This document shows positions 14,025 through 23,548 of a DNA stretch of 64,000 bases, piece after piece. The notes beneath the pieces are model-generated. The model did no database searches, was not told the DNA's origin, and saw only the letters and a program-made list of their open reading frames with translations. A program made the position numbers and the translations under genes. The number at the start of each line of letters is the position of its first letter. The first letter of the stretch is position 1. Source of the DNA: Pseudomonas poae (GTDB lineage: Bacteria > Pseudomonadota > Gammaproteobacteria > Pseudomonadales > Pseudomonadaceae); contig CP110972.1 of NCBI GenBank assembly GCA_028869255.1, forward strand, positions 6,672,001 through 6,736,000, read 5' to 3'.

Positions 14025-14513
14025 TTAAGCCTGGGTAGCGTATTTCGCCAGACGGGCATCACTTTTCAGTACAGACAGGGTGTTGTTGTGCACGTCGTCA
14101 GCTGTCACGTCAGCTTTGCTGAAGATCTGCTGGAAGTGCTCGTGGGTCACGGCAGCGAAGTGCTCGCGATCTTCCGGTGCAACGCCCAGAACCACCGCGT
14201 AGGTGGTCAGTGCTTCGCCGTTGCCTTTGGCCATGTCTTCGGACAGCTCGTTCATCATGCCATTCATGGCAATCCAGGACTTGCCGCCATAGGTCAGGGC
14301 GCTGTTGGTGCTGCAACCGTTGGTGCCTGAGGTCATGCCGAAGGTGGCGTTACCCGAAGTACCGTTGGTGGTGGAAGCCAGGAAGTGCGCTGGAGTACCG
14401 CGCTGGCCTTCGAACAGCATGTTGCCCCAACCGCAGTTCGGGCCACCTGGTGCTTCAGCCATTGCATTGAGGGAGACGACGGTGAAGAGAGTACCGAGAA
14501 GGATCCGTTTCAT
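14025..14513 (-). CDS. DUF3015 family exported protein
   Basis: A 162-residue periplasmic protein with a cleavable signal peptide (MKRILLGTLFTVVSLNAMA) and a mature region carrying the DUF3015 pattern: NCGWGNMLFEGQRG early, then FGMTSGTNGCSTNSALTYG. Two conserved cysteines could form a disulfide. The C-terminal half is helical. Function is unknown. About 270 bases separate it from the divergent lon-like gene, enough for two promoters, including an AT-rich stretch near 14640-14675. Confidence 0.85.
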   Translation of the reverse strand: MKRILLGTLFTVVSLNAMAEAPGGPNCGWGNMLFEGQRGTPAHFLASTTNGTSGNATFGMTSGTNGCSTNSALTYGGKSWIAMNGMMNELSEDMAKGNGEALTTYAVVLGVAPEDREHFAAVTHEHFQQIFSKADVTADDVHNNTLSVLKSDARLAKYATQA

Positions 14514-14780
14514 AGCTTTGTTCTCTTTGTGTGCAAACCAATGGACAAGGGTTCAGGCACTTCATAGCGCCCTAGGGATCGGTTATTAGTCCAACCCGCG
14601 CAGTTTGGAGTTTAGGCACGTTCCAGGGGTTCCGTGATTTTTTATAAAACAATCAGAGTTGTCGCGTTTTTTTTGTAGGACGCATCCCGTGTCGATGCTT
14701 TCCCAAAGGCGCGCCTTGCCAGAGCGCGTAACCGGGAGCCAGAATGCCGTCATCTGCCCCGCCTGATGTAAGGAAGCCCG

Positions 14781-17219
14781 ATGCCTGATCCTGTTGCTGC
14801 CAGCTTGCGTCTAGCGCCCGAAGCGCTGACTCGCCCTTTCTCCGCTGAACAGTTCAGCTTCTCGACCACCAATGATTTGGAGCCCTTTCGCGGTGTGCTT
14901 GGCCAGGAACGTGCGGTTGAAGCCTTGCAGTTCGGTGTGGCCATGCCACGCCCCGGTTACAACGTATTTGTGATGGGCGAGCCCGGTACCGGCCGCTTTT
15001 CGTTCGTTAAACGCTACCTGAAAGCCGAAGGCAAACGCCTGCAGACCCCGGCCGATTGGGTCTACGTCAACAATTTCGATGAGCCTCGCGAGCCCCGTGC
15101 CCTGGAATTGCCGGGCGGCGCCGCGGCGGCGTTCATTGCCGATATCAATGGTTTGGTCGACAACCTGGTGGCCACCTTCCCGGCGGTCTTCGAGCACCCC
15201 ACGTACCAACAGCGCAAAAGTGCGATCGACCGCGCCTTCAACCAGCGTTACGACAAGGCCCTGGACGTGATCGAGCGCCTGGCCCTGGAAAAAGACGTGG
15301 CGCTGTACCGCGACAGTTCCAACATCGCCTTCACCCCGATGCTCGACGGCAAGGCGCTGGATGAGGCGGAGTTTTCGCAGTTGCCGGAAGCCGATCGCGA
15401 GCGTTTCCACACGGATATTTCCGAGCTGGAAGAGCGCCTCAACGAAGAGCTGGCCAGCCTGCCGCAGTGGAAGCGTGAGTCGAACAACCAACTGCGCCAA
15501 TTCAACGAAGAAACCATCACCCTGGCCCTGCAGCCTTTGCTCTCACCGCTGTCGGAAAAATACGCAGAAAATGCCGCCGTTTGCGGTTACCTGCAAGCCA
15601 TGCAGGTGTACCTGCTCAAGACCGTCGTCGAGCAATTGGTGGACGACGCCAAGACCGACGCCCAGGCGCGCAAGTTGCTCGAGGAGCAATACTGCCCGAG
15701 CCTGGTGGTGGGCCATCCGGTCAATGGCGGCGCACCGGTGGTGTTTGAACCGCACCCGACCTACGACAACCTGTTTGGCCGCATCGAGTACAGCACCGAC
15801 CAGGGCGCGCTCTACACCACCTATCGCCAGTTGCGTCCGGGCGCCTTGCACCGCGCCAACGGCGGTTTCCTGATCCTGGAAGCGGAAAAAATGCTCGGCG
15901 AGCCGTTTGTATGGGACGCCCTCAAGCGTTCCTTGCAGTCGCGCAAGCTGAAGATGGAATCGCCGCTGGGCGAGCTGGGCCGCCTGGCTACCGTGACCCT
16001 CAACCCGCAAATGATCCCGTTGCAGGTCAAGGTGATCATCATCGGTTCGCGCCAGTTGTACTACGCGCTGCAGGATGCCGATCCGGACTTCCAAGAGATG
16101 TTTCGCGTGCTGGTGGATTTCGACGAAGACATCCCGATGGTCGACGAAAGCCTGGAACAGTTTGCCCAATTGCTGAAAACCCGCACGTCGGAAGAAGGCA
16201 TGGCGCCGCTGACCTCGGACGCCGTGGCGCGTCTGGCGACCTACAGTGCACGCTTGGCGGAGCACCAAGGGCGGTTGTCGGCGCGCATTGGTGACTTGTT
16301 CCAGTTGGTGAGCGAGGCGGACTTTATTCGCCACCTGGCGGGCGACGAGATGACCGACGCCGGCCATATCGAGCGTGCCCTCAAGGCCAAGGCCACGCGC
16401 ACCGGGCGGGTGTCGGCGCGGATTCTCGACGACATGCTCGCCGGGGTGATCCTGATCGACACGGCCGGCGCGGCGGTCGGCAAGTGCAACGGGCTGACGG
16501 TGCTGGAAGTCGGCGATTCGGCCTTCGGTGTGCCGGCGCGGATTTCTGCCACGGTGTACCCGGGCGGCAGCGGCATTGTCGACATTGAGCGCGAGGTTAA
16601 CCTCGGCCAGCCGATCCACTCCAAGGGCGTGATGATCCTCACCGGTTACCTGGGCAGCCGGTATGCGCAGGAATTCCCGCTGGCGATCTCGGCGAGTATC
16701 GCGCTGGAGCAGTCCTACGGTTACGTGGACGGCGACAGTGCATCCCTGGGCGAGGCGTGCACGCTGATTTCGGCCTTGTCGAAAACCCCGCTCAAGCAAT
16801 GCTTTGCGATCACCGGCTCGATCAACCAGTTTGGTGAAGTGCAGGCGGTGGGCGGGGTCAACGAGAAGATCGAAGGCTTCTTCCGCCTCTGCGAAGCACG
16901 CGGGCTGACCGGCGAGCAGGGTGCGATCATCCCGCAAGCCAACGTCGCCACGCTGATGCTCGACGAGAAGGTGCTGCAGGCCGTGCGTGACGGGCAGTTC
17001 CATATCTATGCGGTGCGTCAGGCGGACGAAGCGCTGAGCCTGTTGGTGGGCGAGGATGCCGGTGCGCCGGACGCGGAAGGGCAATTCCCGGAAGGCTCGG
17101 TGAATGCGCGGGTGGTTGAGCGTTTGCGTGCGATTGCCGAGATGATCAGTGAGGAAGACTTGAAGGAAGCGGAGAAGGAGCTGGCGCAACAGGCGCTGGC
17201 CGAAGCCAAGCCCACCTGA
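14781..17219 (+). CDS. Lon-related ATP-dependent protease (LonB-like)
   Basis: An 812-residue AAA+ protease without the N-terminal Lon substrate domain. Walker A is FVMGEPGTGRFS (about 62-73). The C-terminal protease domain has the catalytic serine in DGDSASLGE (Ser653) and the catalytic lysine in GGVNEKIEGFF (Lys696); the 43-residue gap equals that between Ser679 and Lys722 of E. coli Lon. GGFLILEAEKML corresponds to the Walker B-like region. The start at 14781 is preceded by AAGGA. The family is widespread in Gammaproteobacteria and is cytosolic, with poorly known substrates. The 3' end of the gene is partly copied in the tandem duplication downstream. Confidence 0.9.
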   Translation: MPDPVAASLRLAPEALTRPFSAEQFSFSTTNDLEPFRGVLGQERAVEALQFGVAMPRPGYNVFVMGEPGTGRFSFVKRYLKAEGKRLQTPADWVYVNNFDEPREPRALELPGGAAAAFIADINGLVDNLVATFPAVFEHPTYQQRKSAIDRAFNQRYDKALDVIERLALEKDVALYRDSSNIAFTPMLDGKALDEAEFSQLPEADRERFHTDISELEERLNEELASLPQWKRESNNQLRQFNEETITLALQPLLSPLSEKYAENAAVCGYLQAMQVYLLKTVVEQLVDDAKTDAQARKLLEEQYCPSLVVGHPVNGGAPVVFEPHPTYDNLFGRIEYSTDQGALYTTYRQLRPGALHRANGGFLILEAEKMLGEPFVWDALKRSLQSRKLKMESPLGELGRLATVTLNPQMIPLQVKVIIIGSRQLYYALQDADPDFQEMFRVLVDFDEDIPMVDESLEQFAQLLKTRTSEEGMAPLTSDAVARLATYSARLAEHQGRLSARIGDLFQLVSEADFIRHLAGDEMTDAGHIERALKAKATRTGRVSARILDDMLAGVILIDTAGAAVGKCNGLTVLEVGDSAFGVPARISATVYPGGSGIVDIEREVNLGQPIHSKGVMILTGYLGSRYAQEFPLAISASIALEQSYGYVDGDSASLGEACTLISALSKTPLKQCFAITGSINQFGEVQAVGGVNEKIEGFFRLCEARGLTGEQGAIIPQANVATLMLDEKVLQAVRDGQFHIYAVRQADEALSLLVGEDAGAPDAEGQFPEGSVNARVVERLRAIAEMISEEDLKEAEKELAQQALAEAKPT

Positions 17220-17234
17220 CGGCGCAAAGCCTGT

Positions 17235-17364
17235 GTGGCGAGCGGGCTTGCCCGCGTTGGGCTGCAAAGCAGCCCCAATACCAACCGCCGCATTCTGACG
17301 GGCTTACCGCAGCGGCCTCATTGGGGCTGCTGCGCAGCCCAACGCGGGCAAGCCCGCTCGCCAC
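17235..17364. repeat. Large palindromic repeat, copy within the tandem duplication (1)
   Basis: The roughly 130-base GTGGCGAGCGGGC palindrome, nearly symmetrical, 15 bases after the lon-like stop codon. It could also act as a transcript end. Confidence 0.85.
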
Positions 17365-17473
17365 AAAAGCTGATTCGCCATATTTTGACTGGTGTTTAAG
17401 GGACTAACGCCCGTTGGTCCCTACAACGTTGGTTTGTTGTAGTAGGCGCTGGCCGAAGCCAAGGCAAACCTGT

Positions 17474-17603
17474 GTGGCGAGCGGGCTTGCCCGCGTTGGG
17501 CTGCAAAGCAGCCCCAAAACCAACCGTTGCATTCTGACGGGCTTACCGCAGCGTTCCCATTGGGGCTGCTGCGCAGCCCAACGCGGGCAAGCCCGCTCGC
17601 CAC
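17474..17603. repeat. Large palindromic repeat, copy within the tandem duplication (2)
   Basis: Nearly identical to the copy at 17235; present because the whole unit is duplicated. Confidence 0.85.
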
Positions 17604-17782
17604 AAAAGCTGATTCGCCATATTTTTGACGGGTCGTTATGGGCCAGCGCCGTTGGTCCCTACAACCTTGGTTTGTCGTGTTTTTCTTCTATCCTCTGCTT
17701 TAGGGATATCCACAGGAGTCGCTGGATAGAAACAGCCTCGCCATGGGCCAGGTTGAACACCGATCTACCGAGGGTCGCCGCC

Positions 17783-18100
17783 ATGCCGCGCAACCTTTGC
17801 CTCACCCGCCAGTGCTTTGGCCTGGTCACCCGTATCGAATGCTCCATTCGCCCTCTTGCGGGGGATAACGGGATGTGGACGCTGCTGTTTGCCGCCGGAA
17901 TGACCGGCGAGCAGCCTTCCACCATCAAGTCCCAAGGCCCGTTTCATGGACCTTTCGTGGCAGAAAACATTCTGGAATCAATCGTCGATAGCCTGACCCT
18001 GCACGGCTATGAGCTGGCGGGCGACCCGCAGATATGGTGCCTGCATATGCAGGCACATCTGCGCCAGCTCAATGGCGGGCATGAGCGCCTGGCGCTTTAG
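17783..18100 (+). CDS. Hypothetical 105-residue protein
   Basis: Starts MPRNLCLTRQCFGLVTRIEC at an ATG preceded by GAGGG with about 8 bases between. The open frame extends upstream to 17414 but there runs through repeat DNA, so the shorter form is preferred. It has four cysteines, the stretch GMWTLLFAAGMTGEQ and a helical C-terminal part with SIVDSLTLHGYELAG. No known domain is visible and there is no signal peptide. It ends seven bases before the convergent lipoprotein gene. Codon use is Pseudomonas-like, which supports it being real. Confidence 0.65.
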   Translation: MPRNLCLTRQCFGLVTRIECSIRPLAGDNGMWTLLFAAGMTGEQPSTIKSQGPFHGPFVAENILESIVDSLTLHGYELAGDPQIWCLHMQAHLRQLNGGHERLAL

Positions 18101-18107
18101 CCGCCGG

Positions 18108-19931
18108 TCATTTGCTCTCGGGTTTATCCAGCTTTACCTCGAAACCGTATTGCACGGTGTCCAGGTCGGTGCGCTGGTAGCTTTCCAGGCTCGTCGGCTG
18201 CCCGTAGAAGTAATGCACATCAAACAGCGCGGTGCCGTACTCCTCGGCACGGTGGCTGACGCCAAGGATTTCCTTGAGGTAGTTGCCGCTGGCGTCCTTG
18301 GCGTAGAAGCGCCAGCTGTCGGCGGGGAATTCCTTTTGATCGACCACCAGCGCGTTGTCCTTGAGCGACAGGCCTTTGGGTAGCTGGGCCACGTCAATAA
18401 TCGCCTTGTCTATTGTGGCTAGGAACAGCGGTACCGAACCCACCACAAACGCCGGGGTTTCCGGGAACAGGTTGAGGTCGTACGTGAGTGTGCCGCTGCC
18501 AGCGTTCAACTCGAACGCTTCGCTCGGCAGCTCGATCGGCTCGCCGCGTTGGCCTTTTTCATCCGCGGTGAAGAAGGTGATCGGCGCATCGCTGTTGTTG
18601 CGATCAGCGCCAACCAGGTCGTCATTGAACGTGAACGGGTGGTCAAACACGATTTTTGCGGCGCTGGCGTCTTCGGTCGATTGGCTGATGGTCACGCTTT
18701 TTTTCAGCTGCTCCTCAGTCATCGACGCATCTTTGAGCCAGCTGGCGGCGCCGTCGTCATACACGGTGACCGGCATCGGCAACGGCTGCACGGTCTTCTG
18801 CAGGCTGTTCTTGTCGAAGCGCAGCACCGGCAGGTCGAGGTCCTTGTGGGTGAGGGTGGCCTTGGAAAAGTCCAGTACATCGACCTGCAAATTGTCGATC
18901 AGGCCATTGAAATACACCTTGGCGTAATGGCTGCTCTGCTTATGTTCAAAGGCTTTCTGCTCGTCCGTCAGTTGCTGTTCAAAGGCATCCGACCAGGCTT
19001 TCTGCTTTTGCATCTCGGCCAGTTGTTTCTCGTAGAAGGCCACTTGCGCGGCGTTCTCGTTGATCGAGCCTGAGCGGGTGAGAAATTGCCCGGTGCTGTC
19101 GCGTGCCTGCACCAGCAAAGGGTTCGGCGATTCGTCGCCGACTTCCGGTGCCAGCGGTGCGCTGTTGGTCAGCTCGATCTCGGCGAAGTTTTTCTCAAGC
19201 TGCAGCAGTTTGAGGGTGATATTGCCGTCGGTGCGTGGGTGACCTACGTCTTTTTTGGTCAAATCGAACGTCAGCACCTTGCCGGGCGACACCACCTCCA
19301 CCGCGCCCTTGAGGCTCACGGGCTGGGGCTGGCTCTTGTTGTCGGTCTCTATCCCCTCGATGAACGGGTAGGTCACCGTCAGGTCATCGGGGTTGGTCAG
19401 GTTGGAGCTGCTGGGGCTGAGCTGGATGCCCGGATCGGTTTCCGACCACTCTGGCTGGAAGGGGATGACTTTATTGTTGCTCAAGCTCACCGACTGCCAT
19501 TCGAGCGCGTGGGGGAAGGGGAACTGGTCCGGGGTGTTGAAGTTGAACGGAAATACCGGCTGCAAATCCGTCAGGTAGTCGGAGTGCGAGGCTTTGCGCA
19601 GCACGAACAGGCCATTGATATAGGTGTCCACCAGCGCTTGGGGCGTGGGGTAGTGCTTGAGCACCGCAAGGGTGTCTTCGCCGTATTCGGCTTCGATGGG
19701 CTTTTCGGCGAGCTTCAGGCGCGCCCGCTCCAGCAACAGCAGCGAGCCGCCGAGGTCGGCGATGGCGTCTCTGAGCTTGGGGTCTTGAATACTGTCCAGC
19801 GATTGTTCGAACTTCGCGGTTTTCTCTTCGAGGGTGGCCTGCTTCTGCTCTTCCTTGGGAGAGCAGCCGCTGGCCATCAGTAACGCCGCACACAGGCCAA
19901 GCATGGCCAAAGGGGATCGCACATCCGTCAT
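18108..19931 (-). CDS. Large lipoprotein of unknown function
   Basis: A 607-residue lipoprotein. The chosen start at 19931 (MTDVRSPLAMLGLCAALL) has AGGAAG upstream and places the lipobox MASGC at cysteine 23; a start eight codons earlier is possible but lacks a ribosome site. After the signal there is a Lys/Glu-rich helical stretch (about 25-80), then a long beta-rich region with many TLTYDLNLF-like strands. No catalytic motif is visible. It may be an envelope or periplasmic scaffold protein. A promoter probably lies in the 160-base gap shared with the divergent yqhA-like gene. Confidence 0.75.
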   Translation of the reverse strand: MTDVRSPLAMLGLCAALLMASGCSPKEEQKQATLEEKTAKFEQSLDSIQDPKLRDAIADLGGSLLLLERARLKLAEKPIEAEYGEDTLAVLKHYPTPQALVDTYINGLFVLRKASHSDYLTDLQPVFPFNFNTPDQFPFPHALEWQSVSLSNNKVIPFQPEWSETDPGIQLSPSSSNLTNPDDLTVTYPFIEGIETDNKSQPQPVSLKGAVEVVSPGKVLTFDLTKKDVGHPRTDGNITLKLLQLEKNFAEIELTNSAPLAPEVGDESPNPLLVQARDSTGQFLTRSGSINENAAQVAFYEKQLAEMQKQKAWSDAFEQQLTDEQKAFEHKQSSHYAKVYFNGLIDNLQVDVLDFSKATLTHKDLDLPVLRFDKNSLQKTVQPLPMPVTVYDDGAASWLKDASMTEEQLKKSVTISQSTEDASAAKIVFDHPFTFNDDLVGADRNNSDAPITFFTADEKGQRGEPIELPSEAFELNAGSGTLTYDLNLFPETPAFVVGSVPLFLATIDKAIIDVAQLPKGLSLKDNALVVDQKEFPADSWRFYAKDASGNYLKEILGVSHRAEEYGTALFDVHYFYGQPTSLESYQRTDLDTVQYGFEVKLDKPESK

Positions 19932-20093
19932 CTGAATCTTCCTGTCCGACAGCATCGAGCCGAGTGAATGGCCTCGACACTAGCAGAAAAATTCTCTTAC
20001 AGATGCCGCCCAGGTCAGTTTTCTCGCGGTTACAGGTGTTTGGTAGCGGCTGGTATACTCGCGGCCATTTCTAGCCAAGCTGTGTGAGATCCA

Positions 20094-20582
20094 ATGGAAC
20101 GCTTTATCGAAAATGCTATGTACGCCTCGCGTTGGCTGCTGGCGCCGATCTATTTCGGCTTGTCCCTGGGGTTGCTGGCGCTGGCGCTGAAATTCTTCCA
20201 GGAAGTGATTCACTTGCTGCCGAGCGTGTTCTCGATGGCCGAGTCCGAGCTGATCCTGGTGCTGCTGTCGTTGATCGACATGGCCCTGGTCGGCGGCTTG
20301 CTGGTGATGGTGATGATTTCCGGCTACGAGAACTTCGTCTCGCAGCTGGATATCGATGAAAGCAAAGAAAAGCTCAACTGGCTGGGCACCATGGATTCTT
20401 CGTCGCTGAAGATGAAAGTGGCGGCCTCCATCGTGGCGATTTCTTCCATCCACCTGCTGCGCATCTTCATGGACGCCAAGAACGTCGATCCGCAGCATCT
20501 GATGTGGTACGTAATCATCCACATGACCTTCGTGATCTCGGCGTTTGCCATGGGTTACCTGGACAAGGTCACCAAGCACTGA
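20094..20582 (+). CDS. UPF0114/YqhA family membrane protein
   Basis: A 162-residue inner-membrane protein with four hydrophobic segments (about 16-36, 55-78, 108-127 and 137-155). It matches the YqhA family in length and in [19 protein letters not shown] at the start, [12 protein letters not shown] in the loop and [11 protein letters not shown] near the third segment. Function is unknown. An ATG at 20094 begins the family-typical N-terminus. It stands alone, convergent with the glycosyltransferase gene 15 bases downstream. Confidence 0.9.
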   Translation: MERFIENAMYASRWLLAPIYFGLSLGLLALALKFFQEVIHLLPSVFSMAESELILVLLSLIDMALVGGLLVMVMISGYENFVSQLDIDESKEKLNWLGTMDSSSLKMKVAASIVAISSIHLLRIFMDAKNVDPQHLMWYVIIHMTFVISAFAMGYLDKVTKH

Positions 20583-20597
20583 TGTGCCACGCCGGCC

Positions 20598-22031
20598 TTA
20601 CTGCTCGACGAAGTAGTAAGGCTGGCGGTTGATGGTCATCTCCTTGATCACCTTCACGGGGGTGGTCAGGCCGTTGGTGTGGTCCAGCAGCGCAATGTTG
20701 CCGGGCCTGGCGGCGAGGTGAGCCTGCAGTTCGGCCTCGGTTTGCAGGATGGGCAGGTAGCTTTGCAGGTAGAACACGCTGGCCCCGGCGATGCGCTCAT
20801 TCGGCTGAAACAACGCCAGCTCTTTGCCTTCGGCCTGCAGGGCCTGAATCTGACTGATCACCGGTACGAATGATTGGCGCACATCGGCCTTTGGCGCGAA
20901 CCAGAAGGCTGCGCTCAGGTAGCAGGCAACCGCCAGGGCGAACACGCCGCCGATCACGGTTGTGTGGTGACGGTACAGCGCCGGTTTGCGTGCTTTGAGC
21001 CAATCCAGCAACACCCCGGCATATTCCGCTGCGAGTACGGCGGCAGCGGGTGTGAGTGCCATCAGGTAAACGGTGCGCTTGCTGGAGGCCAGGGTCAGCA
21101 GGGTAAATTGCGCCACCAGCCACACACTGAAAAACAGGCGATAGCGGTTGCGCACCAGGCTTTTACGAAAGTGCCACAGGCCCAGGTACACCAGAATGTT
21201 CCACGGCAGGAACGCCTCGGGCAGTTTCGCGATGTAATAGTAAAAGGGCTCGTAATGCCCGGCTTCGACAAACGAACCGCTGAAGCGCCCGACGCTGTTG
21301 GTCCACAGCACTTCGGCCACCGCCTGCATACCGCCGCGCTGGAACAGGAAGCCCAGCCAGATCAGCAGCGGTACCAGCGCCACTAACGTGAACAGCGCCG
21401 GCTTGAGCCAGTCGCCAATGCGCAAGCGCTTGTCCATCAGGCTGGTGCTGGCCAGGTACACAAAGATCACAATGCCCGGCATCGCCAGGCCAAGCACGCC
21501 TTTGCTCAAGGTGGCGATCACCATGCCGACGGTAAACAGCGCCCAGGCCCAGGCGCTGGAGCCTTCGCGCTCAGGGCGCACGGCCTGGTAGAACGCCAGC
21601 AGTGCGGTGGTCACGCCCAGGCTGAGCAATGAGTCCTCACCCACGCCGCGCACATTGCTCCAATAACTGGCCATGGTCGCGAGGATCAGCGCCGCACTGA
21701 AGGCCATGGTCTTTGGGCGACCGAACGTGCGCAACATCGCGTAAAACAGCATCACACTGAACAACCCGGCAAACGCCGAGGCCAGGCGCACGGCCCAGGT
21801 GGTGGCGCCAAACACGCGAATCGCCCCGGCATCCAGCCAGAGGCTCAGGGGCGGTTTCTCTAGGAAGGGTTCGCGAAACAACTGCGGGACCACCCAGTCA
21901 TTGTCCAGGTGCATGGCCATGGCGATCCCGGCTACACGGGCTTCGGTGGACCCTTGCAGTGCATGGTTACCGAGTGCAAAAAAGAACAACAGACCAGCAA
22001 GCAGGAGCAGCAAAGGAGCGGGACGCGTCAT
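20598..22031 (-). CDS. GT39/ArnT-like membrane glycosyltransferase
   Basis: A 477-residue polytopic inner-membrane protein with about ten membrane helices, of the dolichyl-phosphate-mannose mannosyltransferase (GT39/ArnT-like) superfamily, which uses polyprenyl-linked sugars on the periplasmic side. The first periplasmic loop has the acidic catalytic-type stretch QGSTEARVAGIAMAMH, followed by FLEKPPLSLWLDA, a pattern typical of ArnT relatives. A short soluble C-terminal region follows (from about residue 390). The acceptor is unknown; lipid A or surface glycan modification are possibilities. There is no operon partner. Confidence 0.8.
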   Translation of the reverse strand: MTRPAPLLLLLAGLLFFFALGNHALQGSTEARVAGIAMAMHLDNDWVVPQLFREPFLEKPPLSLWLDAGAIRVFGATTWAVRLASAFAGLFSVMLFYAMLRTFGRPKTMAFSAALILATMASYWSNVRGVGEDSLLSLGVTTALLAFYQAVRPEREGSSAWAWALFTVGMVIATLSKGVLGLAMPGIVIFVYLASTSLMDKRLRIGDWLKPALFTLVALVPLLIWLGFLFQRGGMQAVAEVLWTNSVGRFSGSFVEAGHYEPFYYYIAKLPEAFLPWNILVYLGLWHFRKSLVRNRYRLFFSVWLVAQFTLLTLASSKRTVYLMALTPAAAVLAAEYAGVLLDWLKARKPALYRHHTTVIGGVFALAVACYLSAAFWFAPKADVRQSFVPVISQIQALQAEGKELALFQPNERIAGASVFYLQSYLPILQTEAELQAHLAARPGNIALLDHTNGLTTPVKVIKEMTINRQPYYFVEQ

Positions 22032-22165
22032 GGGTTCTGGCTACCGAGGCAGGGGACCGTTCAGGGCGAACGGCCATGGCATTCGGCTAGTATCTATCGG
22101 CGTTTCTGAACGTTTCGTGAACGGATGGGGGAATGTTGAAGGGCTCAGCCCCGGCGCTGCGCAAG

Positions 22166-22675
22166 TCACTGACGCAGCGTGTTTACCACCACAATGCCCA
22201 ATGGCCCGCTGCGCTTTTGCACCTGCACCCAGCCGTGATCACCACGGCTGCCGGCATGGCAGATTTTTATCTTTTTGTTCACTTCTGCATCGAATACCTC
22301 GATGCCTGAACAACTGCGGCTGCCTCCCGCAACGTATTCGTAGGCGGTGACGTAGCTACTGAACGTGGTGCAGGTAAGAAGAATGATCGTTGCCAGCAGG
22401 GCGGCCATGACCATGGCACTCGCGATGAGTGCACCGAGAAACACCTTCAGTCGGTCCAGTGGCTTCTTGCGCAGGAACTCGGCGTTCTTGCTTCGCCACT
22501 GGTGCAGCATCCAGACGATCGCCAGTAACGGCGATGCGATCAGGCAGGTCTTTTCAGCCACCGGCTTGAAGTGCACAGACGGCCAGAGAATAAATACCCA
22601 CGCCAGGATGAGCGCCGTGAACAGCAGCAGGCCAATCGCGGCCGGTATTACGAAGGCATAGGAGTTTCGGTTCAC
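22166..22675 (-). CDS. Hypothetical membrane protein
   Basis: A 169-residue protein that apparently starts at a GTG. Three hydrophobic segments are seen (about 8-32, 41-58 and 81-105). The C-terminal 65 residues are periplasmic or cytosolic, with a cysteine pair (SRSCSGIEVFD, KKIKICHAGSRG) that could form a disulfide. I do not recognise the family. It is single, with a 135-base gap to the glycosyltransferase gene downstream. Confidence 0.6.
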   Translation of the reverse strand: MNRNSYAFVIPAAIGLLLFTALILAWVFILWPSVHFKPVAEKTCLIASPLLAIVWMLHQWRSKNAEFLRKKPLDRLKVFLGALIASAMVMAALLATIILLTCTTFSSYVTAYEYVAGGSRSCSGIEVFDAEVNKKIKICHAGSRGDHGWVQVQKRSGPLGIVVVNTLRQ

Positions 22676-22840
22676 TGCAACATGCGTCCTTGTAGTCGAA
22701 GCTTAGCGCCTGGGGCGATACGTCCATTAAGCGGGCGTATTCTGCACTGTCGACGCGAAGAACAGAAACGCCTAACCCGTCTCTAATGAGAAGTATCGCC
22801 ATGTGCGACTTATTCAAGTCCTTCGTCGGATATCGCACCC

Positions 22841-23037
22841 ATGGCTTCATCCTCGACAACCCACCAGGTGGTGGGCGAGCACCACAGTTGGGTCGTGCAG
22901 TTGCTGAGGCGCAAGCTGAGTGGCCAGGAGCAGGCCATGGACCTGGCGCAGGACACGTTCGTGCGCATTCTAAGCAGTGGCCCTGTGCCGATTTTTCGCG
23001 AGCCGCGTGCTTATCTCACGACAGTCGCCAGCCGTTT
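22841..23037 (+). pseudogene. FecI-type ECF sigma factor, 5' fragment
   Basis: The first 66 codons of an iron-starvation (FecI-like) sigma factor: MASSSTTHQVVGEHHSWVVQ, then the region 2 stretch GQEQAMDLAQDTFVRIL and FREPRAYLTTVASRL. A complete protein is about 170 residues; here similarity stops at codon 66 and the DNA runs straight into a TonB-dependent receptor tail in another frame. The -10-binding part of region 2 is retained, but region 4 is missing, so it cannot direct transcription normally. Confidence 0.75.
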
Positions 23038-23063
23038 ATGCGGCCCGTTCCGTCAGGCGCTGA

Positions 23064-23496
23064 AGCCTGGACCCAGGGCTATGAAGCGGGAATCTCCGGC
23101 AAACTCGCCCAGGGCTGGCAACTGCAAGCGGGTTACACCCACAAGGTGAGCCGCGACGACAGCGGCAAAAAAGTCTTCACCTGGGAGCCCGAAGACCAAC
23201 TCAACGTCTACACCCGCTACAAACTCACCGGCAGCCTCGACAAACTGACCCTCGGCGGCGGCGCCCGCTGGCAAGAGGTGTACAACTACCGCAAGGCCGC
23301 CAACCAGGAGTTTTCCCAAGACCCGTACTGGCTGGTCGACCTGATGGCGCGCTACCAGATCAGCAAAAACCTGTCCGCTTCGGTGAATGTGAACAACGTG
23401 CTGGATAAAAAGTACTTCACCAATATCGGTTTCTACCGGTCTTCGTACTACGGCGACCCACGCAATGTAATGCTGTCGACCCGTTGGAATTTCTGA
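23064..23496 (+). pseudogene. TonB-dependent siderophore receptor, 3' fragment
   Basis: Encodes the last 140 or so residues of an outer-membrane iron-siderophore receptor: TQGYEAGISGKLAQGWQLQA, then GGGARWQEVYNYRK, NLSASVNVNNVLDKKYFTNI and the terminal YYGDPRNVMLSTRWNF with the terminal phenylalanine required for barrel insertion. The plug domain and most of the barrel are absent. The fragment is in frame from an ATG at 22801, but that upstream part reads through the sigma fragment out of frame. A terminator follows at 23513. It is the remains of a fecI-fecR-receptor locus. Confidence 0.8.
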
Positions 23497-23512
23497 GGCG
23501 CGTGCACGCCAA

Positions 23513-23548
23513 AGGCCGAGCCGCTTGAATGCGCCTCGGCCTTTTTTG
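23513..23548 (+). terminator. Terminator of the receptor fragment
   Basis: AGGCCGAG/CTCGGCCT stem with a 14-base loop and six T residues, 16 bases after the receptor stop codon. Confidence 0.85.

Larger units (their letters stand above)
17191..17682. repeat. Tandem duplication of about 245 bases including the lon 3' end
   Basis: Two adjacent similar copies, 17191-17443 and 17444-17682. Each starts with AGGCGCTGGCCGAAGCCAAG, which in copy 1 encodes the last residues of the Lon-like protease, continues through a large palindromic repeat, and ends with a GTTGGTCCCTACAAC stretch followed by TTGGTTTGT. Copy 2 lost the rest of the stop-codon region and is not coding. Confidence 0.8.

Noticed and set aside
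17235..17603. CRISPR array from the closely spaced repeats
   Set aside because: The units are two long palindromes in a tandem duplication, without regular short repeats, unique spacers or cas genes.
22554..22859. Minus-strand frame of 101 codons upstream of the membrane protein gene
   Set aside because: It overlaps both the membrane-protein start and the fecI fragment, with no ribosome site or known similarity.
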